Counted from the stretch's first letter, positions 42,482 through 54,372 are shown. The stretch is DNA of 64,000 nt from Gemmatimonadota bacterium (GCA_016194585.1 JACQBG010000036.1:1-64000); one strand, 5' to 3'. The notes: generated by a model not told the origin, from the letters alone. Program-made: numbers and translations.

Positions 42482-44467
42482 ATGGCATCAGTGTTTGGAA
42501 CGCTCCGTCCCGGCGCGCACGCCACGCGCGCGACGCGCGGCTGGCTCGCGACGTTCGGCGTCGCCGCCGCCGTGCTCGCCACCACGGCGAACGCGCAACC
42601 GAATCCCGACCCTCGCGTCGGCCTCAAGGCGGGGCTCTGGGACGCCGCCGAGGCGTCGTGGAACCTGAAGGTGCTCTCGGAGACGAAGCCGACGGAGAAG
42701 TTCGTGGGGAGCACGAACTCCGACCTGGCGTTCACGGGCAACTACGTCATCCAGGGCAGCTACAACGGCTACCAGATCTGGGACATCTCGAACCCGTCGA
42801 AGCCGACCATCAAGATCGCCAACTACTGCCCGGCGTCGCAGAGCGACGTGTCGGTCTACCAGAACCTCCTCTTCGTCTCGAGCGAAGGGACCGCCGGCCG
42901 CATCGACTGCGGCGCCGAGGGGGTGAAGGAGGCGGTGAGCGACGCGCGCCTGCGCGGCATCCGCATCTTCGACATCACCGACATCGCGCATCCGAAGAAC
43001 GTCGCCAACGTGCAGACGTGCCGCGGTTCGCACACCCACACGGTGCTCGTCGACCCGAAGGACAAGGACAACGTGTACGTCTACGTCTCGGGTTCGGCGC
43101 CGGTGCGCCCGTCGGCGGAGCTCCCGGGGTGCGTGGCAGCGACCCCGGACAAGGATCCGAACTCGGCGCTCTTCCGCATCGAAGTGATCAAGGTGCCGCT
43201 CGCGCACCCCGAGCAGGCCGCGATCGTGAGCTCGCCGCGCATCTTCAACGACCTCACAAAGCCGGCGAGCCACGGCGAGACGCCGGAGGACGTGGCGGCG
43301 GGCGCCAAGGCGGCCGCCGAGGCGCGTGCCAAGGGGATGTACACGGCGGTGATCTTCGGCGTCGAGCGCGTGGTGCCGCCGCAGATGACGAAGACGTGGC
43401 TCGACAGCATCGCCAAGGCGCGCGGCGGCAGTGACGTCACCGCCGCCGACAGCGCGGCGCTCCGCACCGCGCTCCCCGGCATCATCGCGAAGCTCACCGG
43501 CGAGGCGCCGGGCGACAGCCACGGCCCGCGCCCGGGCCCGACGCAGTGCCACGACATCACGGTGTATCCGGCCATCGGCTACGCCGGCGGCGCCTGCGAA
43601 GGGTACGGCCTCCTGCTCGACATCAAGGACCCGGCGCATCCGGTGCGCATCGCCGCGGTGTCGGACTCGAACTTCAGCTACTGGCACTCGGCGACGTTCA
43701 ACAATGACGGCACCAAGGTGCTCTTCTCCGACGAGTGGGGCGGCGGTGGCGCGCCCAAGTGCCGCGCGACGGACCCGCACCAGTGGGGCGCCGACGCGCT
43801 GTTCACGATCGACAAGGGGCAGATGAAGTTCCAGGGCTACTACAAGATGTCCGCCCCCCAGACCGACAAGGAGAACTGCGTCGCGCACAACGGCTCGCTC
43901 ATCCCGATCCCGGGACGCGACGTGATGGTGCAGGCCTGGTACCAGGGCGGCATCTCGGTGTTCGACTGGACCGACGCCGCGCACGCCAAGGAGATCGCGT
44001 TCTTCGACCGCGGCCCGGTGGACTCGACGCACATGGCGATGGGCGGCTCGTGGTCGGTGTACTGGTACAACGGCGTGATCGTCAGCTCCGAGATCGCCCG
44101 TGGCCTCGACATGTTCGAGCTGGCGCCGAGCGAATATCTCTCGCAGAACGAGATCGACGCTGCGAAGTCGGTGAAGCTCGACCACCTGAACGTGCAGGAC
44201 CAGCCCAAGTTCGTGTGGCCGGCGAGCTTCGCGCTGTCGCGGGCCTACCTCGACCAGCTCGAGCGCGGCCACGGGCAGTCGGCGGAGAAGATCGCCGCCG
44301 CGCGCGCGGGACTCGACGCGGCCGAGAAGCTCTCGGGCAAGGCCCGCGCCGACGCGCTGGCCAAGCTGGCGACGCAGCTCCACGGTGACGCGCGCAGCGC
44401 CACCGACGCGCCGAAGGCGCACACGCTCGCGTTCTCGGTAGGCGACCTGGCGAAGGCGACGAAGTAG
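42482..44467 (+). CDS. Exported LVIVD-repeat beta-propeller-like protein
   Basis: The 661-residue protein has a signal peptide ending near TTANAQ (about residue 39). Repeats typical of LVIVD proteins follow, such as NGYQIWDISNPSKPTIKIAN and IRIFDITDIAHPKNVANVQT, and later SVFDWTDAAHAKEIAFFD. These repeats probably form a propeller. Several His and Cys residues (GSHTHTV, CHDI) could bind metal. The C-terminus is a helical Ala/Lys-rich segment. Function is unknown; it is probably co-transcribed with the DUF305 gene. A long inverted repeat starts 10 bases after the stop. Confidence 0.82.
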   Translation: MASVFGTLRPGAHATRATRGWLATFGVAAAVLATTANAQPNPDPRVGLKAGLWDAAEASWNLKVLSETKPTEKFVGSTNSDLAFTGNYVIQGSYNGYQIWDISNPSKPTIKIANYCPASQSDVSVYQNLLFVSSEGTAGRIDCGAEGVKEAVSDARLRGIRIFDITDIAHPKNVANVQTCRGSHTHTVLVDPKDKDNVYVYVSGSAPVRPSAELPGCVAATPDKDPNSALFRIEVIKVPLAHPEQAAIVSSPRIFNDLTKPASHGETPEDVAAGAKAAAEARAKGMYTAVIFGVERVVPPQMTKTWLDSIAKARGGSDVTAADSAALRTALPGIIAKLTGEAPGDSHGPRPGPTQCHDITVYPAIGYAGGACEGYGLLLDIKDPAHPVRIAAVSDSNFSYWHSATFNNDGTKVLFSDEWGGGGAPKCRATDPHQWGADALFTIDKGQMKFQGYYKMSAPQTDKENCVAHNGSLIPIPGRDVMVQAWYQGGISVFDWTDAAHAKEIAFFDRGPVDSTHMAMGGSWSVYWYNGVIVSSEIARGLDMFELAPSEYLSQNEIDAAKSVKLDHLNVQDQPKFVWPASFALSRAYLDQLERGHGQSAEKIAAARAGLDAAEKLSGKARADALAKLATQLHGDARSATDAPKAHTLAFSVGDLAKATK

Positions 44468-44477
44468 GGGGCGACTG

Positions 44478-44600
44478 AACGACGCCTCAGATCGACGCAG
44501 GTACAGCAAGAACAAGAACGGGGGAACGACAGCCATCGATCCAGGCGGTCGTTCCCCCATTCTTGTGATCGCTGTATCTGCGTCGATCTGATGCGTCGTT
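44478..44600. repeat. Long imperfect inverted repeat (53-bp arms) between convergent genes
   Basis: The arms 44478-44530 and 44548-44600 match at 47 of 53 positions around a 17-base loop. The arms begin AACGACGC and include the shared string TCAGATCGACGCAG. It lies between the stops of the LVIVD-repeat gene (+) and the one-TM protein gene (minus). It could be a bidirectional terminator or a small non-autonomous transposable element; no target-site duplication was recognised. Confidence 0.85.
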
Positions 44601-44655
44601 ACTCCCCACCGCCCCTCGCCGCGCGCCGGCCCCGACGGCGGCGCGCGGTGCAACG

Positions 44656-45267
44656 TCAGAAGCGCCGGCCCCGTGTGTCCGCGGCCGGACAGCGGGACAC
44701 GGCGTCGACCCGCGGGGCCGCCGTGCCCGGCGGCACGATGAGTTCCCACCGCTCGTCGAACACGGAGCGATAGCAGATCGCCATGCCGAGGCGGTCGGTC
44801 GACGAGATCACGCGCGGCAGGAGCGAATCCCCCGCGGGAACGTCGAGCATGACCACCTGCTCGCCCGGCCTGAGCACGCGCTCGCCGAGGGAACTCGAGA
44901 CGGCGCCTTGGGGCGGGCGCCCGACGAGGCGCGTCAGCGCATCACCCCAATCGGTGACCGGCTTGTCATCGACGCGAACGTCGACGCGTTCGATCACGGC
45001 GGGGCCGATGCCGGCGTTGGAGACGATCAGCTGCAGGCCGTTCGCCCGGCCGCTCGCGATCTCGAGGCGCGGCCATACCTGCGCGCGATGGAAGTGCCGT
45101 TCGAGGTTCGCCTCGTAGATCGAGACGGCGAGGCCGCAGACGCTCAGGAGGATCGCGGCGAAGGCGGCGAGCATCTCGGCGGAGAGCCGGCCGGGGACGC
45201 GCGCCGGCGCGCCATGGTCTTCGCCCGCATGCGGCAGGTGCGGTGGATGGGGATGCGCGTGCGACAT
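44656..45267 (-). CDS. Single-pass membrane protein, family not recognised
   Basis: The 203-residue protein has a His/Pro-rich N-terminus (SHAHPHPPHLPHAGEDHGAP). One membrane segment follows (AEMLAAFAAILLSVCGLAVS, about residues 33-52), then a beta-rich outer domain with GLQLIVSNAGIGPAVIERVD and RVLRPGEQVVMLDVPAGDSL. It resembles generic one-TM proteins with an extracytoplasmic beta domain. The neighbours are the LVIVD-repeat gene (convergent) and the DUF1259 gene in the same direction, 47 bases upstream of it. No function can be stated. Confidence 0.6.
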   Translation of the reverse strand: MSHAHPHPPHLPHAGEDHGAPARVPGRLSAEMLAAFAAILLSVCGLAVSIYEANLERHFHRAQVWPRLEIASGRANGLQLIVSNAGIGPAVIERVDVRVDDKPVTDWGDALTRLVGRPPQGAVSSSLGERVLRPGEQVVMLDVPAGDSLLPRVISSTDRLGMAICYRSVFDERWELIVPPGTAAPRVDAVSRCPAADTRGRRF

Positions 45268-45314
45268 CGGGATTGGAGGTGGGTGGTATTCTGCACCATC
45301 TCGTGCGCGGAACG

Positions 45315-46202
45315 CTATCGCCCGGCGTCGAGCGCGGCGCGCAGCCCGTCGAGCACCGCCTGCGGCGCCCCGTCGGCCCAGAAGTGGATGTAGTAGATCT
45401 TCGGCGTCTCGCCGATCATGTGCGAGTGCACCGCCGTCGCCGTGATGCCGTGCGCGGCGAGCGCGCGGATCACCGGCTGCACGCGCTCCTCGAGCACCGA
45501 GAAGTCCCCCGTCGCGACGTAGCGCGTCGCGCTCACCATCTGGACGTTCACGGGCGTGCCGTACCCCTGCGCCGGCACGACCGTCATCCCGTGCATCGTC
45601 ACCGTCGCCTTGGGGAGCACGACCGACATCGCCACCACGGCGCCGCTCGCCTTGCCCGCGAGGCCGAGCGTCCGGAAGACGAGCGACGTGTCGATCGTGA
45701 CCGGCGCGGGCGCCACGGCCGTCACGGGACGCGGCGTATGCGTGCGCGAGAGCACCGCGTCGAACTTCGCCGCGAGCGCGACGGCGGGCCCCATCGCGTG
45801 CACGTGCACGTAGGTGATCTGCGGCTCGCCGACGACATGGTTGTGGATCGCCGTGACGTCGATGTCCTGCGCCGCGAGCTCGGCGAGCGCCGGCCCGAGC
45901 TCGTCCCCTTGGAGCACGAGGTCGCCCATCACGATCGACGCGGCGGGAGTTCCCGCGAAGCCAAGCCACGCGCCGAGCGCGAGCGCCGGACTCACCGCGA
46001 CGTCGCGCACCCTCAGCGCGATGTCCTTGCGCGGGAAGTTGAAGCGCACGTAGCCGGGCGATGGGGCCGGCGCCGTCTGGAGGATGTGGCCGACCGAATC
46101 CCAGGCGGCCTGCGCGCCGGACTGCTGCGCCGCCGCGGCGTGGGCTACCATTAGACCCAGCGCGGCCGTGGCGCCGCGCCGCAGGAAACGTCTCTGGTGC
46201 AT
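45315..46202 (-). CDS. Exported DUF1259 (LppY/LpqO-like) protein
   Basis: The 295-residue protein has a twin-arginine-like signal (RRFLRRGATAALGLMVAHAA). Two related halves follow: ALAELAAQDIDVTAIHNHVV with YVHVHAMGP, and IRALAAHGITATAVHSHMIG with YYIHFWADG. The duplicated His-rich pattern is typical of DUF1259, whose biochemical function is not known. I start at the ATG at 46202, which follows GAGGTGG; an upstream ATG at 46241 lacks a ribosome-binding site. It diverges from the DUF5916 gene with only about 31 bases between start codons. Confidence 0.82.
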   Translation of the reverse strand: MHQRRFLRRGATAALGLMVAHAAAAQQSGAQAAWDSVGHILQTAPAPSPGYVRFNFPRKDIALRVRDVAVSPALALGAWLGFAGTPAASIVMGDLVLQGDELGPALAELAAQDIDVTAIHNHVVGEPQITYVHVHAMGPAVALAAKFDAVLSRTHTPRPVTAVAPAPVTIDTSLVFRTLGLAGKASGAVVAMSVVLPKATVTMHGMTVVPAQGYGTPVNVQMVSATRYVATGDFSVLEERVQPVIRALAAHGITATAVHSHMIGETPKIYYIHFWADGAPQAVLDGLRAALDAGR

Positions 46203-46233
46203 GGATCCACCTCGCCGAGTGAGATGCTTGGTG

Positions 46234-48477
46234 ATGCGCACATCGTTCGCCGCGAAACTTATCCCGACGACGCGTACGGCGTCCTCGTGGGGCCGCTACC
46301 GACTCAACGCCGCCGCCGGCCTGATGTTCCTCGGTGCCGGCGCGGCGGTCGGCTCGGCGCAAGCCGGCGCGCGATCGGGGCGCCCGGCGACGATCCACTG
46401 GTCGGCCAGCGCGATGCGGCTCGACGGCGCGCTCGACGAGGCGGCCTGGCAGCGCGCCGACTCCATCACCGAATTCACCCAGCGCGACCCCGTGGAAGGC
46501 GCGCCGACGACGGAACGCACCGTGGTGCGCCTCGTCGGCACGGCCGACGGGCTCTGGATCGGGCTGTGGGCATACGACAGCGAGCCCGCGCTCATCCGCC
46601 ACGCGCAGATGCGGCGCGACGCCGACCTCGGCACCGATGACGCGTTCACGGTGATGCTCGACGCGCAACGCGACCAACGCTCCGGGTTCCTGTTCAGCGT
46701 GAATCCGAACGGCGCGATGTACGACGCGGAGATCGTGAACTTCGAGAGCGAGAACGCCGACTGGGACGGCATCTGGGACGCCCGGGCGCGGATCACCGCC
46801 TGGGGATGGCAGGCGGAGCTCTTCATCCCGTGGACGACCCTCCGTTATCCGCGCGGCGCGACGGGCTTCGGGTTGAACTTCCGCCGCTACGTGCGGCACC
46901 GGAACGAGGAGGCGCTCTGGCACGCCTGGCGACGGCCGGAGGGGATCCGCTTCCTCGAGCGGGAAGGCACGCTGCAGGGACTACGCGACCTCCCGCCGCG
47001 CTCCACCGTGGAGCTGCGCCCGTACGTCGCGGGCGCCGCGCGCCTCGACGAACGCGGGTATCGCGCCGACGGCACCGATTCCGTCGCCGTGCCCGCCGGC
47101 CTCAATGGGAGCGCGGGGCTCGACGCCAAGCTCGCCCCGACGAGCCAGCTCACCCTCGACCTCACCCTCAACACCGACTTCGCACAGGTCGAGGCCGACC
47201 GCCAGGTGGTGAACCTCACGCGATTCCCGCTCTTCTTCCCCGAGCGCCGCGTGTTCTTCACCGAGGGCGCGGGCATCTTCGACTTCGGCCGCGTGGGGCA
47301 GACACAGCTGTTCTACTCCCGGCGCATCGGCCTCTCCGATTCCGGCGACGTCATCCCGCTCGACGCGGGCGCCCGCCTCATCGGCCGCATCGGCGACCAG
47401 CAGGTCGGGCTGCTCGCCGTGCGCACGGGCGGCGCGACGCCCGCCAACGACATCGTCGCCCGCGTGAAGCGCGATGCGTTCGGGCGCGGGTATCTCGGCG
47501 CCATGGCGACGGTGCAGCAATCGAACGGGCGGCCCGCGGCGCTCGCCGGCGGCCTCGATTTCTACTTTCCCTTCATCGTCAACGGACAGAACGTCGTCGT
47601 GAACGGCGCGTACTCGGTGCAACGCGACAGCGCGGACGCGCGCACGGCCGCCGCGTGGCGCCTCGTGCTCGACTACCCCAACGACAACGCCGACATCAAC
47701 GCGCGCGTCGAGCGCATCGATTCCGGCTATGCGCCGCCCCTGGGCTTCACCGCGCAGAGCGGCATCTATCGCTACGTCGGGCAGTTCGAGCTGTTCCCGC
47801 GCCCGCACCGCTGGGGGATCCGGCGGTTCGAGTTCAACCTGCTGTCGTGGAACATCGCGACGAACCTCGACCAGTCGCTCAACCACGCGGACTACGCGAT
47901 CCGCCCGCTCGGCGCGGTGTTCGAGACCGGCGACGAGTTCGGCGTCGACGTCCAACTCGGACAGGACGTGCCCACCGCCTCGTTCGACCTGTTCACGGGC
48001 ACCACCGTCGCCGCCGGCAGCTATCGCTGGCAGCGCGTGCAGGTGGAGTTCAGCAGTTCGGGCGGGCGGCCGTTCTCGGTCGACGCCGCGGCGAGCGCCG
48101 GCGGCTACTACGACGGCGACGGCACGGAGCTCAAGATCGCCGTGCGCCATCGCCTGGAGCCGCACCTGACGACGAGCGCGGAGTGGCAGGTCGACGACTT
48201 CCACCGGCGCGGCGGCGGCTTCACCGCGACGACGGCCGACCTTCGACTCGATTACGCGGCGAGTCCGCGCCTCACGACGACGCTGTTCGGCCAGTACGAC
48301 AACGCATCGAAGCACGTCACCGTGAATGGGCGCGTGCGATGGACGCGATCGCCGGGGAGCGACCTGTACGTCGTCCTCAACGGCGCCTGGCAGCAGGGCT
48401 TCGCGACCACGGCGCGCATCGACCGGCCCGCGAACGGCGCGCTGATCGTGAAGTACGTGCAGTTCTTCCTGCGATAG
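46234..48477 (+). CDS. DUF5916 outer-membrane-type protein with N-terminal CBM9-like domain
   Basis: The 747-residue protein has an N-terminal export signal (LNAAAGLMFLGAGAAVGSAQ). A CBM9-like domain occupies about residues 50-230 (IHWSASAMRLDGALDEAAWQ, then VVRLVGTADGLWIGLWAYDS). The rest has alternating strands and the DUF5916 landmark FPLFFPERRVFFTEGAGIFD, ending in a final strand IVKYVQFFLR, which suggests a beta-barrel in the outer membrane. Substrate unknown. The start at 46234 leaves a long n-region; 46324 is an alternative nearer the signal. Confidence 0.8.
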   Translation: MRTSFAAKLIPTTRTASSWGRYRLNAAAGLMFLGAGAAVGSAQAGARSGRPATIHWSASAMRLDGALDEAAWQRADSITEFTQRDPVEGAPTTERTVVRLVGTADGLWIGLWAYDSEPALIRHAQMRRDADLGTDDAFTVMLDAQRDQRSGFLFSVNPNGAMYDAEIVNFESENADWDGIWDARARITAWGWQAELFIPWTTLRYPRGATGFGLNFRRYVRHRNEEALWHAWRRPEGIRFLEREGTLQGLRDLPPRSTVELRPYVAGAARLDERGYRADGTDSVAVPAGLNGSAGLDAKLAPTSQLTLDLTLNTDFAQVEADRQVVNLTRFPLFFPERRVFFTEGAGIFDFGRVGQTQLFYSRRIGLSDSGDVIPLDAGARLIGRIGDQQVGLLAVRTGGATPANDIVARVKRDAFGRGYLGAMATVQQSNGRPAALAGGLDFYFPFIVNGQNVVVNGAYSVQRDSADARTAAAWRLVLDYPNDNADINARVERIDSGYAPPLGFTAQSGIYRYVGQFELFPRPHRWGIRRFEFNLLSWNIATNLDQSLNHADYAIRPLGAVFETGDEFGVDVQLGQDVPTASFDLFTGTTVAAGSYRWQRVQVEFSSSGGRPFSVDAAASAGGYYDGDGTELKIAVRHRLEPHLTTSAEWQVDDFHRRGGGFTATTADLRLDYAASPRLTTTLFGQYDNASKHVTVNGRVRWTRSPGSDLYVVLNGAWQQGFATTARIDRPANGALIVKYVQFFLR

Positions 48478-48490
48478 CGAACGGTCGCCC

Positions 48491-49660
48491 TCAGTACTTC
48501 ACCACCGTCGGGTCGACGTCGTCGCTCCAGCGCAGGATCCCGCCGGCGAGGTTCCACACGCGCCGGAAGCCGGCCTCCTGCAGGCGGCGCACCGCGGTCG
48601 CGGAGCGGCGGCCGCTGCGGCACATCACGACGATCTCGCGCGCCGGGTCGAGGTGCGCCATCTGGCGCTCGAGGTCGCCGAGCGGGATGAGCCGCGCCTG
48701 CGGGATGCTGGCGATGGCGCGTTCACTCGGCTCGCGCACGTCGATGAGGTCGAAGTCGGCGCCGTGCTTCAGCCGCTCGGCGAGTTCCACCGGCGTGATC
48801 TCCTGCACCTGGTCGTGGAGCACTTCCCCTCCTGGGGTCCCGCAGAAGTCGTCGTAGTCGATGAGCCCGGTGATCGTGCGCGTACCGCACGCCGGACAGG
48901 CGGGGTCGCGCTTCACGCGCACCGTGCGGAACTGCATGGTGAGCGTGTCGATGAGCAGCAGGCGTCCGGCGAGCGACTCGCCCACGCCCAGTATCAGCTT
49001 GAGCGCTTCGGTGGCCTGGATCGTTCCCACGAGTCCGGGGAGCACGCCCAGCACGCCCCCCTCCGCGCAGCTCGGCACCATCCCCGGCGGTGGCGGCTCG
49101 GGATACAGGCAGCGGTAGCAGGGGCCGTCGGGGGTGGCGAACAGCGACGCCTGCCCCTCGAAGCGGAAGATGGAGCCATACACGTTCGGCTTGCCGAGCA
49201 GCACGCACGCGTCGTTGGTGAGATAGCGCGTGGCGAAGTTGTCGGTGCCGTCGATGACGATGTCGTACGCGCGCATGATCTCGAGCGCGTTCGCCGAGGT
49301 GAGCCGCGTGTGATGCGGCTCCACGTGCACGTGCGGGTTCACGTCGCGCAGGCGGTCGATGGCCGAGTCGAGCTTGGCGCGGCCGACGTCGCGCGTGCCG
49401 TGCAGGAGCTGGCGCTGCAGGTTGGTGACGTCGACGACGTCGAAGTCGACGAGCCCGATGGTGCCGACGCCCGCGGCGGCGAGGTAGAGCGCGGTGGGCG
49501 AGCCGAGTCCGCCGGCGCCGACGATGAGCACCCGCGCCGCCTTGATGCGGCGCTGGCCGTCGAGCCCGACGTCGGGAAGGGTGATGTGCCGGCTGTAGCG
49601 GGAGAGTTCGTCCGGCGTGAGGTGCGGGAGAGCGCCGTTCGCGTGCTGATCTTGCGCCAC
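48491..49660 (-). CDS. moeZ: MoeZ-type adenylyltransferase/sulfurtransferase (ThiF domain plus rhodanese)
   Basis: This E1-like enzyme adenylates the C-terminal glycine of small sulfur-carrier proteins (MoaD, ThiS, CysO types) and thiolates it. The 389-residue protein has the ATP site VLIVGAGGLGSPTALYLAAA and the zinc pairs CYRC and CPAC. A C-terminal rhodanese domain from about residue 285 ends with the active Cys loop VVMCRSGRRSATAVRRL. A MoaD/ThiS-like protein with a GG tail is encoded 1.6 kb away, a likely partner. The DUF5916 gene converges, with 13 bases between stops. Confidence 0.92.
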   Translation of the reverse strand: MAQDQHANGALPHLTPDELSRYSRHITLPDVGLDGQRRIKAARVLIVGAGGLGSPTALYLAAAGVGTIGLVDFDVVDVTNLQRQLLHGTRDVGRAKLDSAIDRLRDVNPHVHVEPHHTRLTSANALEIMRAYDIVIDGTDNFATRYLTNDACVLLGKPNVYGSIFRFEGQASLFATPDGPCYRCLYPEPPPPGMVPSCAEGGVLGVLPGLVGTIQATEALKLILGVGESLAGRLLLIDTLTMQFRTVRVKRDPACPACGTRTITGLIDYDDFCGTPGGEVLHDQVQEITPVELAERLKHGADFDLIDVREPSERAIASIPQARLIPLGDLERQMAHLDPAREIVVMCRSGRRSATAVRRLQEAGFRRVWNLAGGILRWSDDVDPTVVKY

Positions 49661-49740
49661 GGTTCCTCCGGGTGGGCGTGCGCTGAATGGTGTCGGCGGT
49701 CGGGCTCACGCGCAACGTGCGCGGCGTTCGTAATCGGCAC

Positions 49741-49830
49741 GCGGTGGCTCCGTGCGCGGTGGCTCCGTGCGCGGTGGCTCCGTGCGCGGTGGCTCCGTGC
49801 GCGGCGACTCTTTGCGCGGTGGCTCCGTGC
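49741..49830. repeat. 15-base tandem repeat, six units
   Basis: GCGGTGGCTCCGTGC is repeated six times head to tail (starts at 49741, 49756, 49771, 49786, 49801, 49816); unit 5 is diverged (GCGGCGACTCTTTGC). The other five are identical. The array ends where the dispersed repeat begins. Confidence 0.92.
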
Positions 49831-49918
49831 GCGCCGACCCGGGCGTCGCCGCGAAGGCCCCCTCGTCCGGCGTCCATACGGCGAGCGCCTACCGCGGGGG
49901 CCATCGCGTCGAGCCCTG
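49831..49918 (-). repeat. Dispersed intergenic repeat, copy A
   Basis: This 88-base stretch matches the reverse complement of 60408-60495 at 73 of 88 positions without gaps. The shared core includes GGCGTCCATAC and GCGAGCGCCT. The internal palindrome present in copy B is partly decayed here. Confidence 0.82.
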
Positions 49919-50196
49919 TGGCGCGCGCGCCCACGCCACGGCAGAGAGGGCGCGCAGCGTCACCTTTTCAGGGAGGGCGCGCGGCGCTCGCGCAGGCGGG
50001 CCCGCGGCGTAGCGAGAGACTCGCGCCGAGCAGGCGCGAGGCTCGTGGCGTGTAAGCCGCAGGCCCGACGAAGCGAGTGCTGCGCGCCCGACCGCGGGAA
50101 CGGAACTCGGCCACCGTGGAACGAAACGACACATTCGACAGAAGGAGCGGGCCCCGCTAGTTTCGGAGTCCGACATCCCCTGGAGCGAGGTGGCAC

Positions 50197-53005
<2,809 letters not shown>

Positions 53006-53027
53006 TCCGGCGCCTTTGCGCGCGCGA

Positions 53028-53071
53028 CCGGTGCGTGCCAACTTCTCCGCTCGGAGAAGGGCACGCACCGG
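53028..53071. terminator. Very stable hairpin between argG and the acyltransferase gene
   Basis: CCGGTGCGTGCC (53028-53039) pairs with 53060-53071 and CTTCTCC (53042-53048) pairs with 53053-53059. This gives 19 paired bases with a two-base AA bulge and a 4-base loop (GCTC). No T tract follows, so it may be a Rho-assisted terminator or a processing/control element for the next gene. Confidence 0.65.
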
Positions 53072-53088
53072 GCACCCGCGAGGCTCCA

Positions 53089-54288
53089 ATGACAGAGTCC
53101 CCCCGTACGGCGCCGCCATCGGCGGACGCGCGCGCGCGCATCGCATCGCTCGACATCGTCCGCGGGCTGGCGATGGTGCTCATGGCCATCGACCACGTGC
53201 GCGTCTACTCGGGGCAGCCGGCGGGCGGTCCCACGCCGGGCATCTTCTTCACGCGCTGGGTGACGCACTTCGTGGCGCCGGCGTTCGTCTTCCTCGCCGG
53301 CACGAGCGCATGGCTCTACGCCGAGCGCCGCACCCGCGGCGAGCTGACGCGGTTCCTCGTCACGCGCGGCGTATGGCTCATCCTCCTCGAGCTCACCGTG
53401 CTGCGCGTGGCGTGGACGTTCAATCTCGACTATGCGCACTACATGCTCGCTGGCGTCATCTGGATGATCGGCTGGTGCATGATCGGCTTGGCCGTGCTCG
53501 CGTACCTGCCGCCGCGCGCCGTACTCGCGTTCGGCCTGGTGGTGGTGCTGGGTCACAACGTGATGGACTTCGTGCCGTGGCCACAGTCGCCGGGCGCGCT
53601 GGCGTCCGTCCTCTATTACGGCGGCGCCATCCCGTCGTGGGACGCCGCGCCGCATCTCGACGTGCTGTTCGTGATCGTGCCGTGGATCGCCGTGATGGCC
53701 CTTGGCTACGCGTTCGGTCCGGTGATGCGCTTCACGCCGGAGCGGCGGCGCGCGTTCCTCATCCGGCTCGGCGTGGCGTGCGTCGCGGCGTTCCTCGTGC
53801 TGCGTGGACTCGACGTGTACGGCGACCCGCACCACTGGCGCGCGATGCGCACGGCCACGCAGTACCGGCCCTCCTTCCCCGCGCCACTCGCGTTCCTCAA
53901 CACGAACAAGTATCCGGCGTCGTTGCTCTTCCTGCTGATGACGCTCGGGCCGATGTTCCTCGCCCTCGCGTTCACCGAGACGGCGCGCGGCCTCGTGGCG
54001 CGGGTGCTCGAGACGTTCGGGCGCGTGCCGTTCTTCTATTACGTGCTCCACATCCCGCTCATCCATCTCTCGGCGGTCGTGGTGTCGCTGATCCGCACGG
54101 GCGCCGTCTCGCCCTGGCTCTTCGGGAACCATCCGATGGAGCCGCCGCCGCTGCCGCCGGGATATCAGTGGTCGCTCCCGCTGCTGTACCTCGACTTCGT
54201 CATCGTGCTCGTGCCGTTGTACTACGCCTGCCGCTGGTTCGCCGGCGTGAAGCGACGCAGCGCGAACCCGCTGCTGCAGTACCTGTGA
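53089..54288 (+). CDS. DUF1624/HGSNAT-like membrane acyltransferase
   Basis: The 399-residue protein has about ten hydrophobic helices. It opens with the family motif RIASLDIVRGLAMVLMAIDH, whose His is the proposed acetyl acceptor in this family, followed by VTHFVAPAFVFLAGTSAWLY. Later elements are RVPFFYYVLHIPLIHL and a C-terminal PLYYACRWFAG. Relatives transfer acetyl groups to sugars across the membrane (heparan-glucosaminide N-acetyltransferase type); the real substrate is unknown. The ATG is 17 bases after the stable hairpin. Confidence 0.85.
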   Translation: MTESPRTAPPSADARARIASLDIVRGLAMVLMAIDHVRVYSGQPAGGPTPGIFFTRWVTHFVAPAFVFLAGTSAWLYAERRTRGELTRFLVTRGVWLILLELTVLRVAWTFNLDYAHYMLAGVIWMIGWCMIGLAVLAYLPPRAVLAFGLVVVLGHNVMDFVPWPQSPGALASVLYYGGAIPSWDAAPHLDVLFVIVPWIAVMALGYAFGPVMRFTPERRRAFLIRLGVACVAAFLVLRGLDVYGDPHHWRAMRTATQYRPSFPAPLAFLNTNKYPASLLFLLMTLGPMFLALAFTETARGLVARVLETFGRVPFFYYVLHIPLIHLSAVVVSLIRTGAVSPWLFGNHPMEPPPLPPGYQWSLPLLYLDFVIVLVPLYYACRWFAGVKRRSANPLLQYL

Positions 54289-54372
54289 TCGCGGGCTGAC
54301 GGCGGCGCTGGGCGGCGGAGGTCCTGCGCCGTCGATCAAGCGGCCCCCCATGCTGGACGAACCGGGGAGCCC

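Larger units (their letters stand above)
49661..50196. other. Intergenic region with repeats
   Basis: No gene is supported. It contains the 15-base tandem array (49741-49830), one copy of the dispersed repeat (49831-49918) and an 8-bp hairpin CTCGCGCC/GGCGCGAG at 50020-50040. The last 60 bases hold the promoter region and a GGAGCGAGG site for the Asp-box gene. Confidence 0.6.

Noticed and set aside
46806-48857. A 683-residue open frame inside and past the DUF5916 gene
   Set aside because: Its composition is Arg-rich frame shadow, and it runs into the convergent moeZ gene.
49741-49830. CRISPR array
   Set aside because: The units are directly adjacent without unique spacers, and no cas genes are in the window.
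49687-50055. Open frame encoding repeats of AVAPC over the 15-base tandem array
   Set aside because: The repeat length is a multiple of three, so all frames stay open; there is no ribosome-binding site or family match.
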